The position numbers and the translations under genes are program-made. The notes beneath the pieces were generated by a model, which saw only the letters and a list, made by a program, of their open reading frames with translations, ran no database searches and was not told the origin of the DNA. From positions 2,088,528 to 2,152,527 of the forward strand of contig CM055101.1 in the NCBI GenBank assembly GCA_029204225.1: a DNA stretch of 64,000 bases, given 5' to 3'. Positions 20,554 through 32,232 of this stretch are shown here, piece by piece (position 1 is the first letter of the stretch; every line of letters begins with the position of its first letter). Source of the stretch: Diphasiastrum complanatum. Taxonomy: Eukaryota; Streptophyta; Lycopodiopsida; Lycopodiales; Lycopodiaceae.

Positions 20554-23500
20554 TCAAAAGACAGGGCAACCATCTACCTTGATTCCAGGTGCAGTTGGGC
20601 ATGCTGCAAGAGGGCAATTATCCACGTTATTTCCCCACCACGTTACAGATTTGTTGTCTAGACCAAGAGTAAAATACAGGAAAACTGCCATGAATGCCAA
20701 CCCAGCATCCAATGCAGCAGAAAGTACATAATTGTAACGTCGCCACCAATTCTTGTGGTATCGAAACACAAAGTAATTGAATATAGTTCCCACAATGATC
20801 CAAGATTGATAATTCACAGCTGTGGCAGGAAGTAGATTTGCAGAAGCTCCAAGGAGAACTGGCAAGTTAATGAGGGGAAGCCAGGACACTTTCGGAAATA
20901 TTCTAGAGATAATCCAAACAAGAATTGGTCCGAGTGCTCCACCCAAGAAGAACCAGCTCAGCTTTGAATATTCACCCAGGGAGCCAAAAATTCTCTTGGG
21001 ACCTACTAGCCCCCATATGACCGAGGCGTCAAAAAATACTCTGTCACTGGGGCATGTCCATGGACTACCTGGTGGAAGCTGGGTTTTGTCACAAATGTTT
21101 TTTATGGTGGTAAGTAACCACCATGCAACACCCATGTTCACAGTCCCTGCAACAATGGTGCCCACAACCTACAAAACCCACAAAATGATGATCCTCGATT
21201 TGAGTATTAAGTATCTGACGCATTGCAAATGAGAGAGGTGTCATCTTGAGTGTATTAAGTACTTAATTCATGGCATAATAGAGAGGTGTAAAATATTTGA
21301 AGAACCATGTTGAGAAAGCACCTGCACTGTGAACATGGGGCGTGGAGGGACCTTCATGTAGTGACCTAGCTTGAAATCTTGCAAAAAAGCAATCGCCTGG
21401 CTCATGCTCATATAGCCATAGGTTTTGAAGCAGACGTTTGCTATTGGCTTTCCAGGAAGCATATACCCCATAATGTATTCAGTTATGATGTTCAAGCCTG
21501 GCGTCTGCTCAAAAACACGTAAATGTAATGTCTTTAGCACTTTGATCAGGTTTATCAGGTCAAAACTTGTACCCATTTGAAAACAAATCTAGATCATAGA
21601 GATCACATAAATAGGTGGACTGAGCAATCACATTCTGAGTCTACAAGATAAAGAGTATATAATAAAGACATACACTTATACTACACCTGATTTGTTGTGG
21701 CTGTTATGACACCTATAGGTAGTGTGAAGAATGATGCAAGTGCACAAGCGAGTAAGACGCCCCACCATGGTAACTGTAACTGATGCTTGTAACCTTCGCA
21801 GACTGCAACTGTTATGCCTATGGTCACGACCAACAGTACAAAGAACCACCATTGAGGGATTTCGGGATAGCTACGCATTAAGCGGGTATGTACATCAGGC
21901 CTTTCTTTCAAGGATGCCTTATAACGTTGCCATATCTCTCTGGAAAAAAGGGCAAAAATATTATCAACTGGATGTTTCACATTCATATAAAGAATTCAGA
22001 AAAGAACACCTCCTATTTCTTCTTTTGCTACATTTGCAAAAGAATTGTACCAAACTCACTTTCCATGGAAAGCAGCAACATGTGTCAGAGTTGCAGCAAC
22101 AGCAGCAAAGCCAAACCCATATGTAATTGCAAAAAAAGTGCTCAGATGTATTGGCCCGTTCCGTTTGTAAGCCTCCAAATCCAGTTCAAAATTCTTGTTC
22201 ACTACAGCAGTTATATCATACAGCTGCCCACTTGTTGTGAAGAGATTGCTTGAAAATATTGGAAAAGTTTTGGCATGGTAAATGTCGGTCCAATATGTGG
22301 CTGGTGTGAAAATGTACATGACAAGCGCATAGCCCACCATTACATTCACAATTGCAAACCATGGTGCAACAAGTGGACTCAAAAGGTAGGAAGCTGTAGT
22401 TGCCCAATCGATGCTGAAGGCACCAAGACCAAGGCCCTTCTGACCAGAACCTAATTGCTGGGCAGTCACAGAAAGGGGCCAAGCCCAGCATACCCATGAC
22501 ATCGATGTTATCATCAAAAAGAAATATCCAGGTATCACATAATAAGAAAAGCTCACAATCATCATGATTGTGAAGAATTTGATCCTGGATAAGCCCTTCG
22601 TTTTCTCTTCCTCATGCAGTGTCCTGCCAAAAAGTGACACACATAAAAATACTTTGGTCAACTGTCAAGTCCTCGGAGTTAAATATAGCCACTACAAACC
22701 CTCCGATACAAGGGCCTCCCAGAACCTAATGTAAGACTTGACTGAGCAACACTAGTGATCAGGACATTAGACTCACCTCCCCACCGTGGATCCTAGATTG
22801 ATCATTGCGCTCTACAGTTGGGAAGGAGTCTAATGTCCTGATGATTAGTGTGCTCTCGTACTATGAATCTGATCTTTCAACAGTTACCATGACAAACATC
22901 AAGTACACTACAGATTCCTTGACAATGTAGGGCCAAATAATGAGAAAGGTATCCACCTAAAAAGCGAAACTTGCACCAAGTTTCCAGGCCACCACATATG
23001 CGCTGGCTCGACGAGGTACTTGCGTAGAAGTCCAGCCCAACCATATCCTAAAACCTGCTCAGTCGATTCCTCACCTCAGTCTCTTACCTCCAAAGATCTC
23101 TATTTTCAACGTCTAGCACACTTCTACTTAAAGACTTGCACCACATAAATGCACAAAAATGTTGAAGCAAAACGTTTCTTGTCTGTTTGATTCTGGTAGT
23201 TCGTAATAAATACAATTCTTAACTATGGACAGTTTGCATACGGCTATCAATGGTTAATTAGCTGAAGAGACCAAGAGTTAGTAGGAACTGTAGGAACTTG
23301 ACCTTGGGTTAAGGTAAAAAAATATAACTTAAATCAAAGACTAGAAATAGTTATAGAACTACTAGACACAACATGCAATGTTTTTTGGTTTTCCAAGGGG
23401 AGGCTCTAACCTGGGACCAAAGAAACTTTGGATGCCAAGATAACCAGTTGAGCTAACCTCGTTGGGTGACATAACATGCAATGGGGTCATTGATACCATA

Positions 23501-24714
23501 ACCACTCCAATGAATATGGAGGAGCTGATGCTATCTAAAGAAGTGCTTGGTAGTCAAAACATTCTATTCAGTAATGCCTGATTAAGGGATGAGCCTGTGA
23601 TCCTCCAGTCTAGAAGGACCATCCCCAGCTAGCCTGAGTTAAGGGATGAGCCTGTGATCTTCCAGTCTAGAAGGACCATCCCCAGCTAGCCTGAGTTAAG
23701 GGATGAGCCTGTGATCATCCAGTGTAGGAGAAACATCCCCAGCTAGTAGGATGAGTTCCTTTTCTATGGACGCCAACGCAACTACGCAGAAGATCCCCGT
23801 TAGCTCCAAATAACGTAGCAACACTAGAGTAATAAAGGCATTTAGAAATTGCTTATATGAATACATGGCATCTTCTATTGATGATCTTGGGTTGACCGAA
23901 AATTCTATACTTATTTGGCCTTGACATATCATGAATCGTTCAAAACACTGAATGCTTGGTCTCTGGATGCCTGTTTTGTGAGTCAGAATTGGCAAAAAAT
24001 GATTCAAATCAAAAACCCAAATCTGTAAACGGAAAAAAAAACCCAAACTTGGCTGAAGTTGTTTTCAAAAGCATCAGGCATGAGAAACTCTCGCATGAAG
24101 GCGTGAGAAACTCTCGCATGAAGGCGATCACGAAGCACAAATTAAGGACTCCTCCTGAGCTACATACATACCTGAGTTGTAAGCACAACTAGAAGCCCCG
24201 CAGTAAAATCCATCTGTCTCTTGTAAAAGGCTTTGGTTATATTGACAATCCCAACTGCGTAAGCCCCTCCGTTTCCAAAGGCACTCCCAGCGTTAGCAAA
24301 TATAGTGATGAGAACATGCTCCTTTATGTTAAATGGACCAGGGTTGAGGGAAAATGAGAAATGGGTAAAAGGAACTTGGACCTTCTTGCTGGGAAGGACA
24401 GCAGCCATGAATCTTCCCAGTGGGAGAGCTACTATTTGCACAGAGATGGGCGTTACAATAAGGGGTGCGGTTCGATAGGAAAAAAATTGATTGATGAAAG
24501 AGAGGAGAACACATGATGTCAGGCCAAGAGTCCACATTCTAAATGTCCAAACTGGCATGCTGGGATCATCTGCTGTACTGACTGTGAGAGCCACTTGCTC
24601 AATGGGTGATTGCTCTTCCGAGTTCTGATCCACTGCAGGAGTGGTTAGCTCCAAGCTTTCATGGGTGCCCTCCTTGGAGTGATCATCTCTGGTAGAATCC
24701 TGCACTTGGCCCAT
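20554..24714 (-). CDS. oligopeptide transporter (OPT family), six exons, 751 residues
   Basis: This is a multi-pass membrane transporter of the plant OPT clade, whose members move small peptides, glutathione or metal chelates across the plasma membrane. Exons on the minus strand: 24714-24172, 23054-22957, 22623-22060, 21939-21687, 21504-21322, 21168-20554. All introns are GT-AG and the phases join to 752 codons including TGA. Family signatures are NPG ([12 protein letters not shown], residues 124-126), [14 protein letters not shown] and [13 protein letters not shown] in the small second exon, [36 protein letters not shown], and KVPPR (537-541). The N-terminus is acidic with the usual PIEQVALTV segment and the C-terminus ends GCPVF. 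ATG 24714 is chosen because the frame upstream has no ATG before a stop. The length is typical (about 730-760). Substrate cannot be inferred. It is the only intact host gene here. Confidence 0.93.
22744..22856. repeat. foldback (MITE-like) in OPT intron 2
   Basis: 25-bp arms at 22750-22774 and 22826-22850 are inverted copies with two mismatches. The pairing extends outward with GAGCA/TGCTC. The loop is about 50 bp. No clear target duplication. Confidence 0.65.
23584..23755. repeat. 57-bp tandem triplication in OPT intron 1
   Basis: Three consecutive copies start at 23584, 23641 and 23698 with the core AAGGGATGAGCCTGTGAT and CATCCCCAGCTAG. The first two are nearly identical and the third is more diverged. 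Confidence 0.95.
24079..24125. repeat. short tandem duplication near the OPT exon 1 donor
   Basis: Two copies of a 23-bp unit containing GAGAAACTCTCGCATGAAGG lie 46-92 bp downstream of the exon 1 donor. Confidence 0.85.
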
Positions 24715-26568
24715 CTGGTTTGAATCCACTGCTTGCGCCTTGCCTTTTTTAGGCTCCACCCAAAGCTCCCAATTTCATGCAGGATCCAGTTTCTGCAAAG
24801 CTCAATCCATCCTCAAACAGAAACAGAAAAAACTCCTTGAGAGTATTTCTTCCCACCTCCAATTGATCAGCATTTCCAGACCATCAAAAGATTTGCAATG
24901 ATTATAACACCAACCAATAAGGAAGCTTTGCCAAGCTTGACAGCCTCACCTCATACATGATATCACCCTCCCAAGACCGGAGGTTTAATCCTTTCCTGCT
25001 TCAGAGGAGAAGAAACAAGACAGGAGAGCTCATCAATTCGACATGCAAAATGTGGACTTTGGGAAGACTGTGCAGTCAACTCACATGCAGCCCACATACA
25101 TTTTACAGCTCTGCAAGGCAACCAATGGCCCAGCCTCCAGGGACGATGGCCAGGTGAGAGGTTTTGGCATTTGCTGAGCAAGGATTGAGGAAGAAACAGG
25201 TAGCTACTAGCGTTAAGCAAAAGCTGACAACGAAATGATAAAAAGTGACCTACAACATAAATCAGAAATTTATTATGAACAGATAAAAGGTCAAAATAAA
25301 ACCTTAATACCTAAGATTTATATTATATAAGTATAATATAATCTTAAAACCTAGGATTTATATTATATAGGTAAAACTATCTGATATTAAGTCATATAAA
25401 AATCCAGCTCATATTAAGTCATATAAAAAATCTATAAACTATAAAAAAAATGAATTGTAATAATTGGGCGGTTTGTATTTGTGATTTTTCGCGAGCACTG
25501 GTGGGCTTTTAAGTTATTTATTTCGAGTGTCCACTGTCGACCACCCGGTTCCCACTGCAACTTTGATTGATGAGGAATTACTTATTACCAGCCTGTTACA
25601 CAAAGGCACCGACTACCTTCATCCAACCGTTGGTTAATTGGGTTGCTTATGCCGACGCGCTTCATCATCACCTTCCGATAGTGTACCCTTCGACGCAGTG
25701 CTCAGAAAATCGGCAACAAGAATGAAATCAGCAAGTTTTTTTTCAAAAATCCGCATCATAAAATGTATCACGATTTTTTATACAATAGCATATACCATTT
25801 TATAAGTAAAAGTCTAAAAAAAGACTCTGAAGTTCTAATAAATGCAGGTTCTTTTCTTAGGATAACTCAAGAGAGGTTTCTAACTTTCTGGGTCCCAACG
25901 TTTTATTGATGATCTGTACTATGTAGCAGGAAATTTTTCCTTTAATGGGGATCAGAAATCATCAGATCATACAGAATCCAGATCGTACCTATTACGACCT
26001 GCATTGGTCCTGCAACTGCCGTGATGCTATTGCCATAGCTGAATGGTGCGACAGCTGAATGGTGCGACGGTGATTGCAACGCTCACCGCCCACATGATCC
26101 ATCTTTCTATAAGTGAGGACCCATCCGTGGCATCGGGAATTGGGCTGTAGGATTCTTTCTCATGCAACCAAACCGAACCAAAGACTCGTTGTTGAGTAGT
26201 TAGTTAGGAAGTCTCTTTATATATAATAAATATTTGGATATTGGTACACAAACATCTAGTGCTCGGGAAACCTTTTTGAAGTTATACTCAAAAAAACTTA
26301 CATTGTATGGAACTTCTCAAAATCTTAAAGACTTTTACCCATAAAATATGCTTGTATAAAAAATTATCAAAAATTTTATGAGATTGATTTTTGAGAAAAC
26401 TTGTCGATGTCATTCCTACAGTTTGCCGGTTTTCCTGAGCACTCCTCACATCTCGTGACTCATGTGAAAGCATGGTAAACCATGTAAGAATCCTTAGAGC
26501 ATCTCTAGCCACATTTCGTTGGGGAGCAGGGGGTGAGGCTCAAGGGTCCTTGCTCAAGGGTGGGAGCC
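24715..26568. other. OPT upstream region; no other gene seen
   Basis: The first few hundred bases should contain the OPT 5' UTR and promoter. A weak TATA-like GTTATAATC on the minus strand lies near 24905, about 190 bp before the start codon, but it is not convincing. 25290-25440 is AT-rich with two short tandem duplications (AACCTAGGATTTATATTATATA and ATATTAAGTCATATAAAAA type). From about 25440 to 26568 nothing is recognised. Confidence 0.4.
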
Positions 26569-26759
26569 CGAGGGCATTGGGCCTTCATCTGCGTAATGCC
26601 ATGTCTCAAACTTTTTTATCTCAAAAATTCTTTCTTATGCTCAAAATTCTAGACGTAATTGCACGAAAGTTCCGAAGGGCATTTGGCCTTCACCTACGTA
26701 ATGCCATGTTTGAAACTTTTTTATCTAAAAAATTCTTTCTTATACGCAAAATTCTATAA
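26569..26759. repeat. tandem duplication, two ~104-bp copies
   Basis: Copies start at 26569 and 26673, each with GCCTTCA(T/C)CT, GTAATGCCATGT, AAACTTTTTTATCT and ATTCTTTCTTAT in order. Divergence is about 12% by eye. Confidence 0.9.
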
Positions 26760-26776
26760 TAATTGTTTCGCTCAAG

Positions 26777-26781
<5 letters not shown>

Positions 26782-26836
<55 letters not shown>
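26782..26836. repeat. (GA)n microsatellite
   Basis: An uninterrupted run of about 55 bp, directly upstream of a copia relic. Confidence 0.98.
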
Positions 26837-26839
<3 letters not shown>

Positions 26840-26989
26840 CATGTGTGGGAGGGATTAATGTGCATGCTAACGTGAAATGGGAGAGGGGACGAGGCTTTTG
26901 ATGGATCTCTCACATACTTGGAAAATGAAACCTACTCGGCACCATAATTTGAAACCATACTCTAAGCGAGAGTGTCCTTAATAAGTCAA

Positions 26990-29060
26990 GCAAATTGGAA
27001 GGAGCCGACAACTATGCAGTTTGAAAATTCAAGCTGAAGACGTTTTGATGGAAAAGGAGCTATGGGAGATCGTGACAGGTGAAGAGACAAGGCCAGTGAT
27101 TGAAGAAGATCAGCGGGCATTTGACAGGAGAAAACAGAAAGCACAAAATGTCATCAACTTATCAGTTAGAGATCCAATGATTCCCTACATTTCAAATTCA
27201 GAAGGACCAAAAGAAGCATGGGATATGTTGAAGGCATTGTTTGAGACCACAAATAGATCTCGAGTGCTATTCTTGAAGACGAAGCTGCACACATTATCAA
27301 TGGATGATGGTGCAACCATTGTCGATCACCTTTTGAAGGTAAAGGAGATCCATGATCAATTAGTCGCCATTGGAGAGCGAGTTTGGGATCGTGAGATCGT
27401 GCAATGAACATTAAATGTTTGAGTGAATCACATTAGATGTTTGTGACAAGTATAGCCACACGCGAAAATCTTCCAACCTATGAAGAGTTAGGTGGATTGC
27501 TTTTGCAGGAAGAACAACGTCAAGAGAACTTGAGTCATCGCAACAGGGGATTTGATCAAGCTCTTGCAGTCAGAGGACGTGGTGGCAGATTTGGTCATGG
27601 AAGACACCAATCAAGAGGTGGAAACTCAAATCGTGGATCGTTCCAACAATTTCAAGAACAATCCAATGATGGCCCAAATTGAGGCAATTGAAATCAAGGC
27701 CGAGGTCAAGGACATGGCTATTCTAAGCAAAATAAACCTGGAAATTGTAGGTACTGCAACAAACCTGGCCATTGGGAGCGTGAATGCTTCAAGAAACAAA
27801 AGGAAATAGAACAAAGAAAAGGCAAATGGCAAGCCATAAATTATGCTGATCAACATCAATTTAATGATGATTATTATGAAGACAACTATGTTAATCAACA
27901 TCAATACAATGATGATCAATATGAAGATGATATATGTGAAAGTTCAAACTTGTTCATTACAACATTAATGACAAGTGATGAAGCCAAGGATACCTGGTAC
28001 ATTGATAATGGTGCGTCCAAGCACATGACTTCAAGGAAAGAGTGGTTTTTAGAACTCAAGGAAACTCACAATGGTGATGAAGTTGGGCAAGCCGATGGCC
28101 AATTGCTATCTGTTAAAGGATTTGGAGTGGTACCAGTGAAGTTAGCCAGTGGGATGATAAAGCGGATAACCAATGTGCAATATGTACCTGGCTTAGCTAA
28201 CAATCTACTATATGTTGGGACAATGGCTAATTAACAACTCAAGGTTGAGTTTGACAGTGATAAATGTCTTGTCAAAGACATCAAGAATCACTACAAAGTG
28301 ATTGCTACAGGAGCTAGAGTCAACGGGAATCGACTCTACAAATTGAATGCGAGGTCTTTTGCTCAGGCTATGGTAAGCACTGTTGATAGTCAAAGTGATC
28401 TTTGGCATCAACGATTTGGTCATATTAGTGCTCAAATTTTACAGATTCTCAAAAGAGGTAATCTAGTTATTGGATTGCCTGATATTTCTTTTGAAAGAAA
28501 AATCTGTAAAGGTTGCATTTTGGGAAAACAACACAGAGAGAGATTTTCCAAAAGTGGAGCAAGGAGAGCTAGTGGCATCCTAGACCTTGTCCACAGTGAT
28601 CTATGTGGACCTATTCAGACTAGATCTCTTAGTGGCTACTATTACTTTATTACCTTCATTGATGATTATAGCAAATGCATTTGGATTTATTTCATAAGCA
28701 AGAAATCAAATGCTTTTGCTAAGTTCATGGATCTCAAGGCATTAGTTGAAAAGAAAACAGGATGTTGCATCAAGACTTTGAGATTCGATGGAGGTGGTGA
28801 GTACTTTTCGACATAATTTATTGATTTCTACAAAGATCAAGGGATCAAGAGACAGACTACAATACCTTATTCACCATAACAAAAGGGAGTTGCGGAACAA
28901 AAGAACAAATCTATTGTTGAGATGGCCAGAGCGATGCTCAAAAGCAAGGGTCTGCCAAACACCTTTTGGGTAGAAGCTTGTAGCACAGCTACGCACATCC
29001 TATATCGGTGTCCTACAAAATCCGTGGAAGGTAAGACACCTTATGAAGCTTTTACTTAAA
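26990..29060 (+). pseudogene. copia gag-protease-integrase relic, 3' truncated
   Basis: Domains in order on the plus strand: UBN2-type gag from about 26990 (LEGADNYAV, EKELWEIVTGEE) to 27407, stop codons, arginine/glycine-rich segment 27540-27660, zinc knuckle CRYCNKPGHWEREC (about 27746-27790), protease WYIDNGASKHM (about 27993-28027; DSG has become DNG), gag-pre-integrase LWHQRFGH and CKGCILGKQH, and integrase core HSDLCGP and RFDGGGEY (canonical RSDNGGEY). TAA codons at 28232 and 28814 and several other stops break it. It ends near 29060 in the integrase region (GKTPYEAF). No LTR or RT was found. Confidence 0.85.
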
Positions 29061-29305
29061 AACTGCATTCAAAAAAACATAGCCCAAGATAACTACAAAA
29101 AAGCCCATGGAAGGAGGAAAATGACAACGAAAAACCATTACAAAACTAGCCGATCAAGCACCCCCTCCAGCCATGCAACTACCTAAAAAAAACTGAAAGT
29201 AAACTCAAGTTTACCTAACCCCCCCCCCCCTTTCTCTCACCACGCATTTCCCTCCACGGTTGCACAAGAAACCAAAAGACAGGGCCTGTGCGCGACAGCA
29301 GTAGC

Positions 29306-29308
<3 letters not shown>

Positions 29309-29342
<34 letters not shown>
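29309..29342. repeat. (AG)n microsatellite
   Basis: About 34 bp of uninterrupted AG. Confidence 0.97.
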
Positions 29343-29346
<4 letters not shown>

Positions 29347-30242
29347 TGATGAGGACTGCAAGCGCGCCATCCCTCCCTCGTTTTTCTTGCAATCATTTCC
29401 AACAGGAAACCAACAGGAGGGCGCACAGAATGGTGCATGAGGAGCGCGATTGGAAGGCCTAAACTGCTGGCTTTTTCCAGAACCAGAGTTTAATTAGTTT
29501 TTCTTTAATGCTTAAAGCATTTCTTGCATTTCATCTGCTGTTTTTTGCAGGGTATATGCTGCCAAAATTTTTCCAGACCACAGAGTTACAAGTTGCCCTT
29601 CCCTGCACCACAGGATAGGCTTTCTTGTAATTCATACCATAACAAATGGCTTTACTGATTCACATAAGCCTGCAAACACTGTTAGTTTGCCAAAAAATCC
29701 AGCATAAACCTGTGAATCACCAAGAAACCGCCGTGCAAATCTTGTAAGAAACCACCACACTCACAACCAGTGATTAGTCTTTTTTGTGCCTCTTTTACTG
29801 CTTTTCTCTGATTCAAGCCAAAATTGGCTCATTAAAAAGCAAAAGACAGCCAACAAAACCACCTACATCATTGTGTAATGAACAAAAAGCCGTAAAAACC
29901 AGCATTCACTCATATTTATCCAATTGCTAACAAAAAAGTGTGCCCAATGAAGCAAACGGTAACATATGTGGATCCAAAAAATCGAACCTTACTTCACTAA
30001 CCACAGATTTGAAGTGCTTGAAAGCCAAATCGATTCAATACCCGGTAGTACACATACCACCAACCGGTTGTACCTCAAAAAAGTGATTTTCGAGAAGAGG
30101 CACTCGAATTTTCCCCACTTGTTACTTGCTCCACTAATCTTCTCAAAGAATGTCGAGATTCCAAATCAGACAACGGAGAACTCCCACACAATTTGAGATT
30201 TCCACTTGAACACAAATCAATGGCAAAACGTGCTTAGAATTG

Positions 30243-30254
30243 GCTCTGATACCA
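30243..30254 (-). other. isolated copia primer binding site
   Basis: The complement is TGGTATCAGAGC preceded by CTTTATAT. It implies a minus-strand copia 5' LTR starting at 30255 and extending right, perhaps to the CT tract, but I found no partner LTR and no gag to the left. Confidence 0.5.
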
Positions 30255-30747
30255 ATATAAAGTCCTCAATCCAAGGATCCTATTCTAAGCATGCCAAACA
30301 CAAGCAATACAAGGGAACTTGATGGTGGACAAACCAACCCAACCAAACCTAGATCGAATGGATCTAGCCCCCAAGCTATGGATCAATCACTCAGAGAGGA
30401 ATGAGGCATTACACCAGCAGCATCCTGCCACCGGTCATGCTATTAAGCATACACTAGTGAGAGCCCAATAGGTATACTTATACCCTCCAAGGCCCATGCA
30501 CCACTAGTAGTGCACTGTGACACCTCATCGGACACCTCTGCAGCCTATCTGGGCCACGTCATCCAGTTCCCTAATGACTCACTGATAGACCCATACCAAC
30601 TCCACCACCATGTGTTTAGGCCTACAACCATTAATCATGACCATGTACACATAAGGGCCCCAATTCCCTTATAGTCACAATTAACTTATGGGTTGTTGGT
30701 CTACCAGTCCCTAGCGTGGACACGGTACCCGAGACCAGTCATGGGCA

Positions 30748-30750
<3 letters not shown>

Positions 30751-30806
<56 letters not shown>
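30751..30806. repeat. (CT)n microsatellite
   Basis: About 56 bp of uninterrupted CT. Confidence 0.98.
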
Positions 30807-30810
<4 letters not shown>

Positions 30811-31278
30811 GTTGTGAAGTTCTTCATGGCCAATTTGTGCTTGGACGTGGTGTGGCATAAAGGTGCATACACACATATACAAAAGCTCAGTTTATTGCAT
30901 GAAGAGGGTCCTGGCCCTCAAATTAGCTAAAAAATTTCAACTTCATTAAAAATCTTTATTTTGAAGGGACCCAACTTTTGCCCTTATTTTTTGAAAACTA
31001 TCCCCGTCTCTTTGAGGCCCTATCCATTGATACTTTCTAGTTGAAAATGAAAAATAGAGTGATGATTTGACCTAGGAGGATCGATTGTTTTTAGAATCTG
31101 ATTAGACATGAGCTATGCTAGCAGATGTTTCATTCATTGGTTCAAAGTGTGTTTCCCACTACTTCCAAGAGAGATTGTTCATGATGGATCAAGATCTTTG
31201 AAGATCTTCCAATTTGTGAAGAAAGGATGCAAATTTGGTTGCAAAGGAGTGCAAATTCAAATAAAAACTAGTGCCTTG

Positions 31279-31592
31279 TGTTGGATCTATTCCTCTACTC
31301 TCCTAAATCCCATGTTAATCTAGCCATTCATATTGCTATAGCTTTACATGCATTGTCGCAGTGTTTGCAAAAATACTCTATTATCGAAGATACGCAAGAG
31401 AGTGGCAGTCTGACTTGTCGAAGTTGGCCGAGTTATCAGACAGGCCGAACTATCATGAGAGTCCGACTTGTCGACTCCAACAACTATCCCAACCTTATTG
31501 ACTATCGATAGTAACACATTCGAAGCCTTCCTATACTGTGCAGCTACTTGGACAATGACATCAGTAGCCATGATCTACTCTAAAGGGCGCAA
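31279..31592 (+). repeat. copia family D LTR, left part, split by the intact element
   Basis: It starts TGTTGGATCTATTCC and matches the complement of 16330-16050, including the GACTTGTCGA-type internal repeats (31408-31480). It is interrupted at 31593 by the second intact copia and resumes at 37433. Confidence 0.7.
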
Positions 31593-32232
31593 TGTGAAAA
31601 ACTCAGATCCAAAAGATGCTAAAGTTTCATAAAGATCTTGGCCATGGAAGTTATGCACATCTAGATTGAAAAAATGATAGAAATTGTGATGTTAAGCATA
31701 CTAAACATCAACTAAACATCAAAATCTGATCATAAGCTTCCACAAACAGAAACTTGCTGTCCCTGTCCGTACTTCAGAGCCTACAACCTGCATTTCACAC
31801 GTGTGAAGCCATAGCAACAAAGAAATCACAATTCTAGTGGCTAGAATGCAAGATATGAACAAAAAAGTGAGAGAGAAGAAGATGGACCTTCAAAGAGCAT
31901 AACATTCATTCAATAGAATGAAAATGAGATGTGTACATACTCGTGGAGATGGCTATTTATAGCAGCCATAGTGCCTCTTGGCCACTTGTCTTATGATAGG
32001 CTAAAATTGGGGTCCAATAGGATTCACCCATATACCTAGAAATTTGGTCAAATAGGAATGCACCAAATTATGAGCCAATAGAAGAGCTCCACACTCGACC
32101 TCCTCCTCAAAAGTAGTGTACACATACTTTGGGCCTCTACATACATGTATGAACCTATCTCTAACTTTTATTTGGCCATAGGCCTACAAAATCTCAAGTT
32201 AGGAAAATACTACTAGTTGACAATTTTTCACA
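31593..32232 (-). repeat. 3' LTR of intact copia copy 2
   Basis: 640 bp, TGTGAAAAA/TTTTTCACA termini. It equals the copy 1 LTR except for the missing 13 bp in the CTCCT/CCTC context near 32103. Confidence 0.95.

Larger units (their letters stand above)
29061..31278. other. non-genic repeat-rich region
   Basis: It contains a C12 run (29219-29230), an (AG)n tract (29309-29342), an isolated minus-strand PBS (30243-30254) with a possible LTR to its right, and a (CT)n tract (30751-30806). Open frames are short and carry no recognised domain. Confidence 0.5.

Noticed and set aside
21731-22253. Plus-strand frames overlapping OPT exons and introns
   Set aside because: They overlap well-supported OPT exons in antisense and have no recognisable domain.
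24715-24759. OPT start at 24759 (GTG)
   Set aside because: A eukaryotic gene needs ATG; the first in-frame ATG is 24714 and the upstream frame hits TGA without another ATG.
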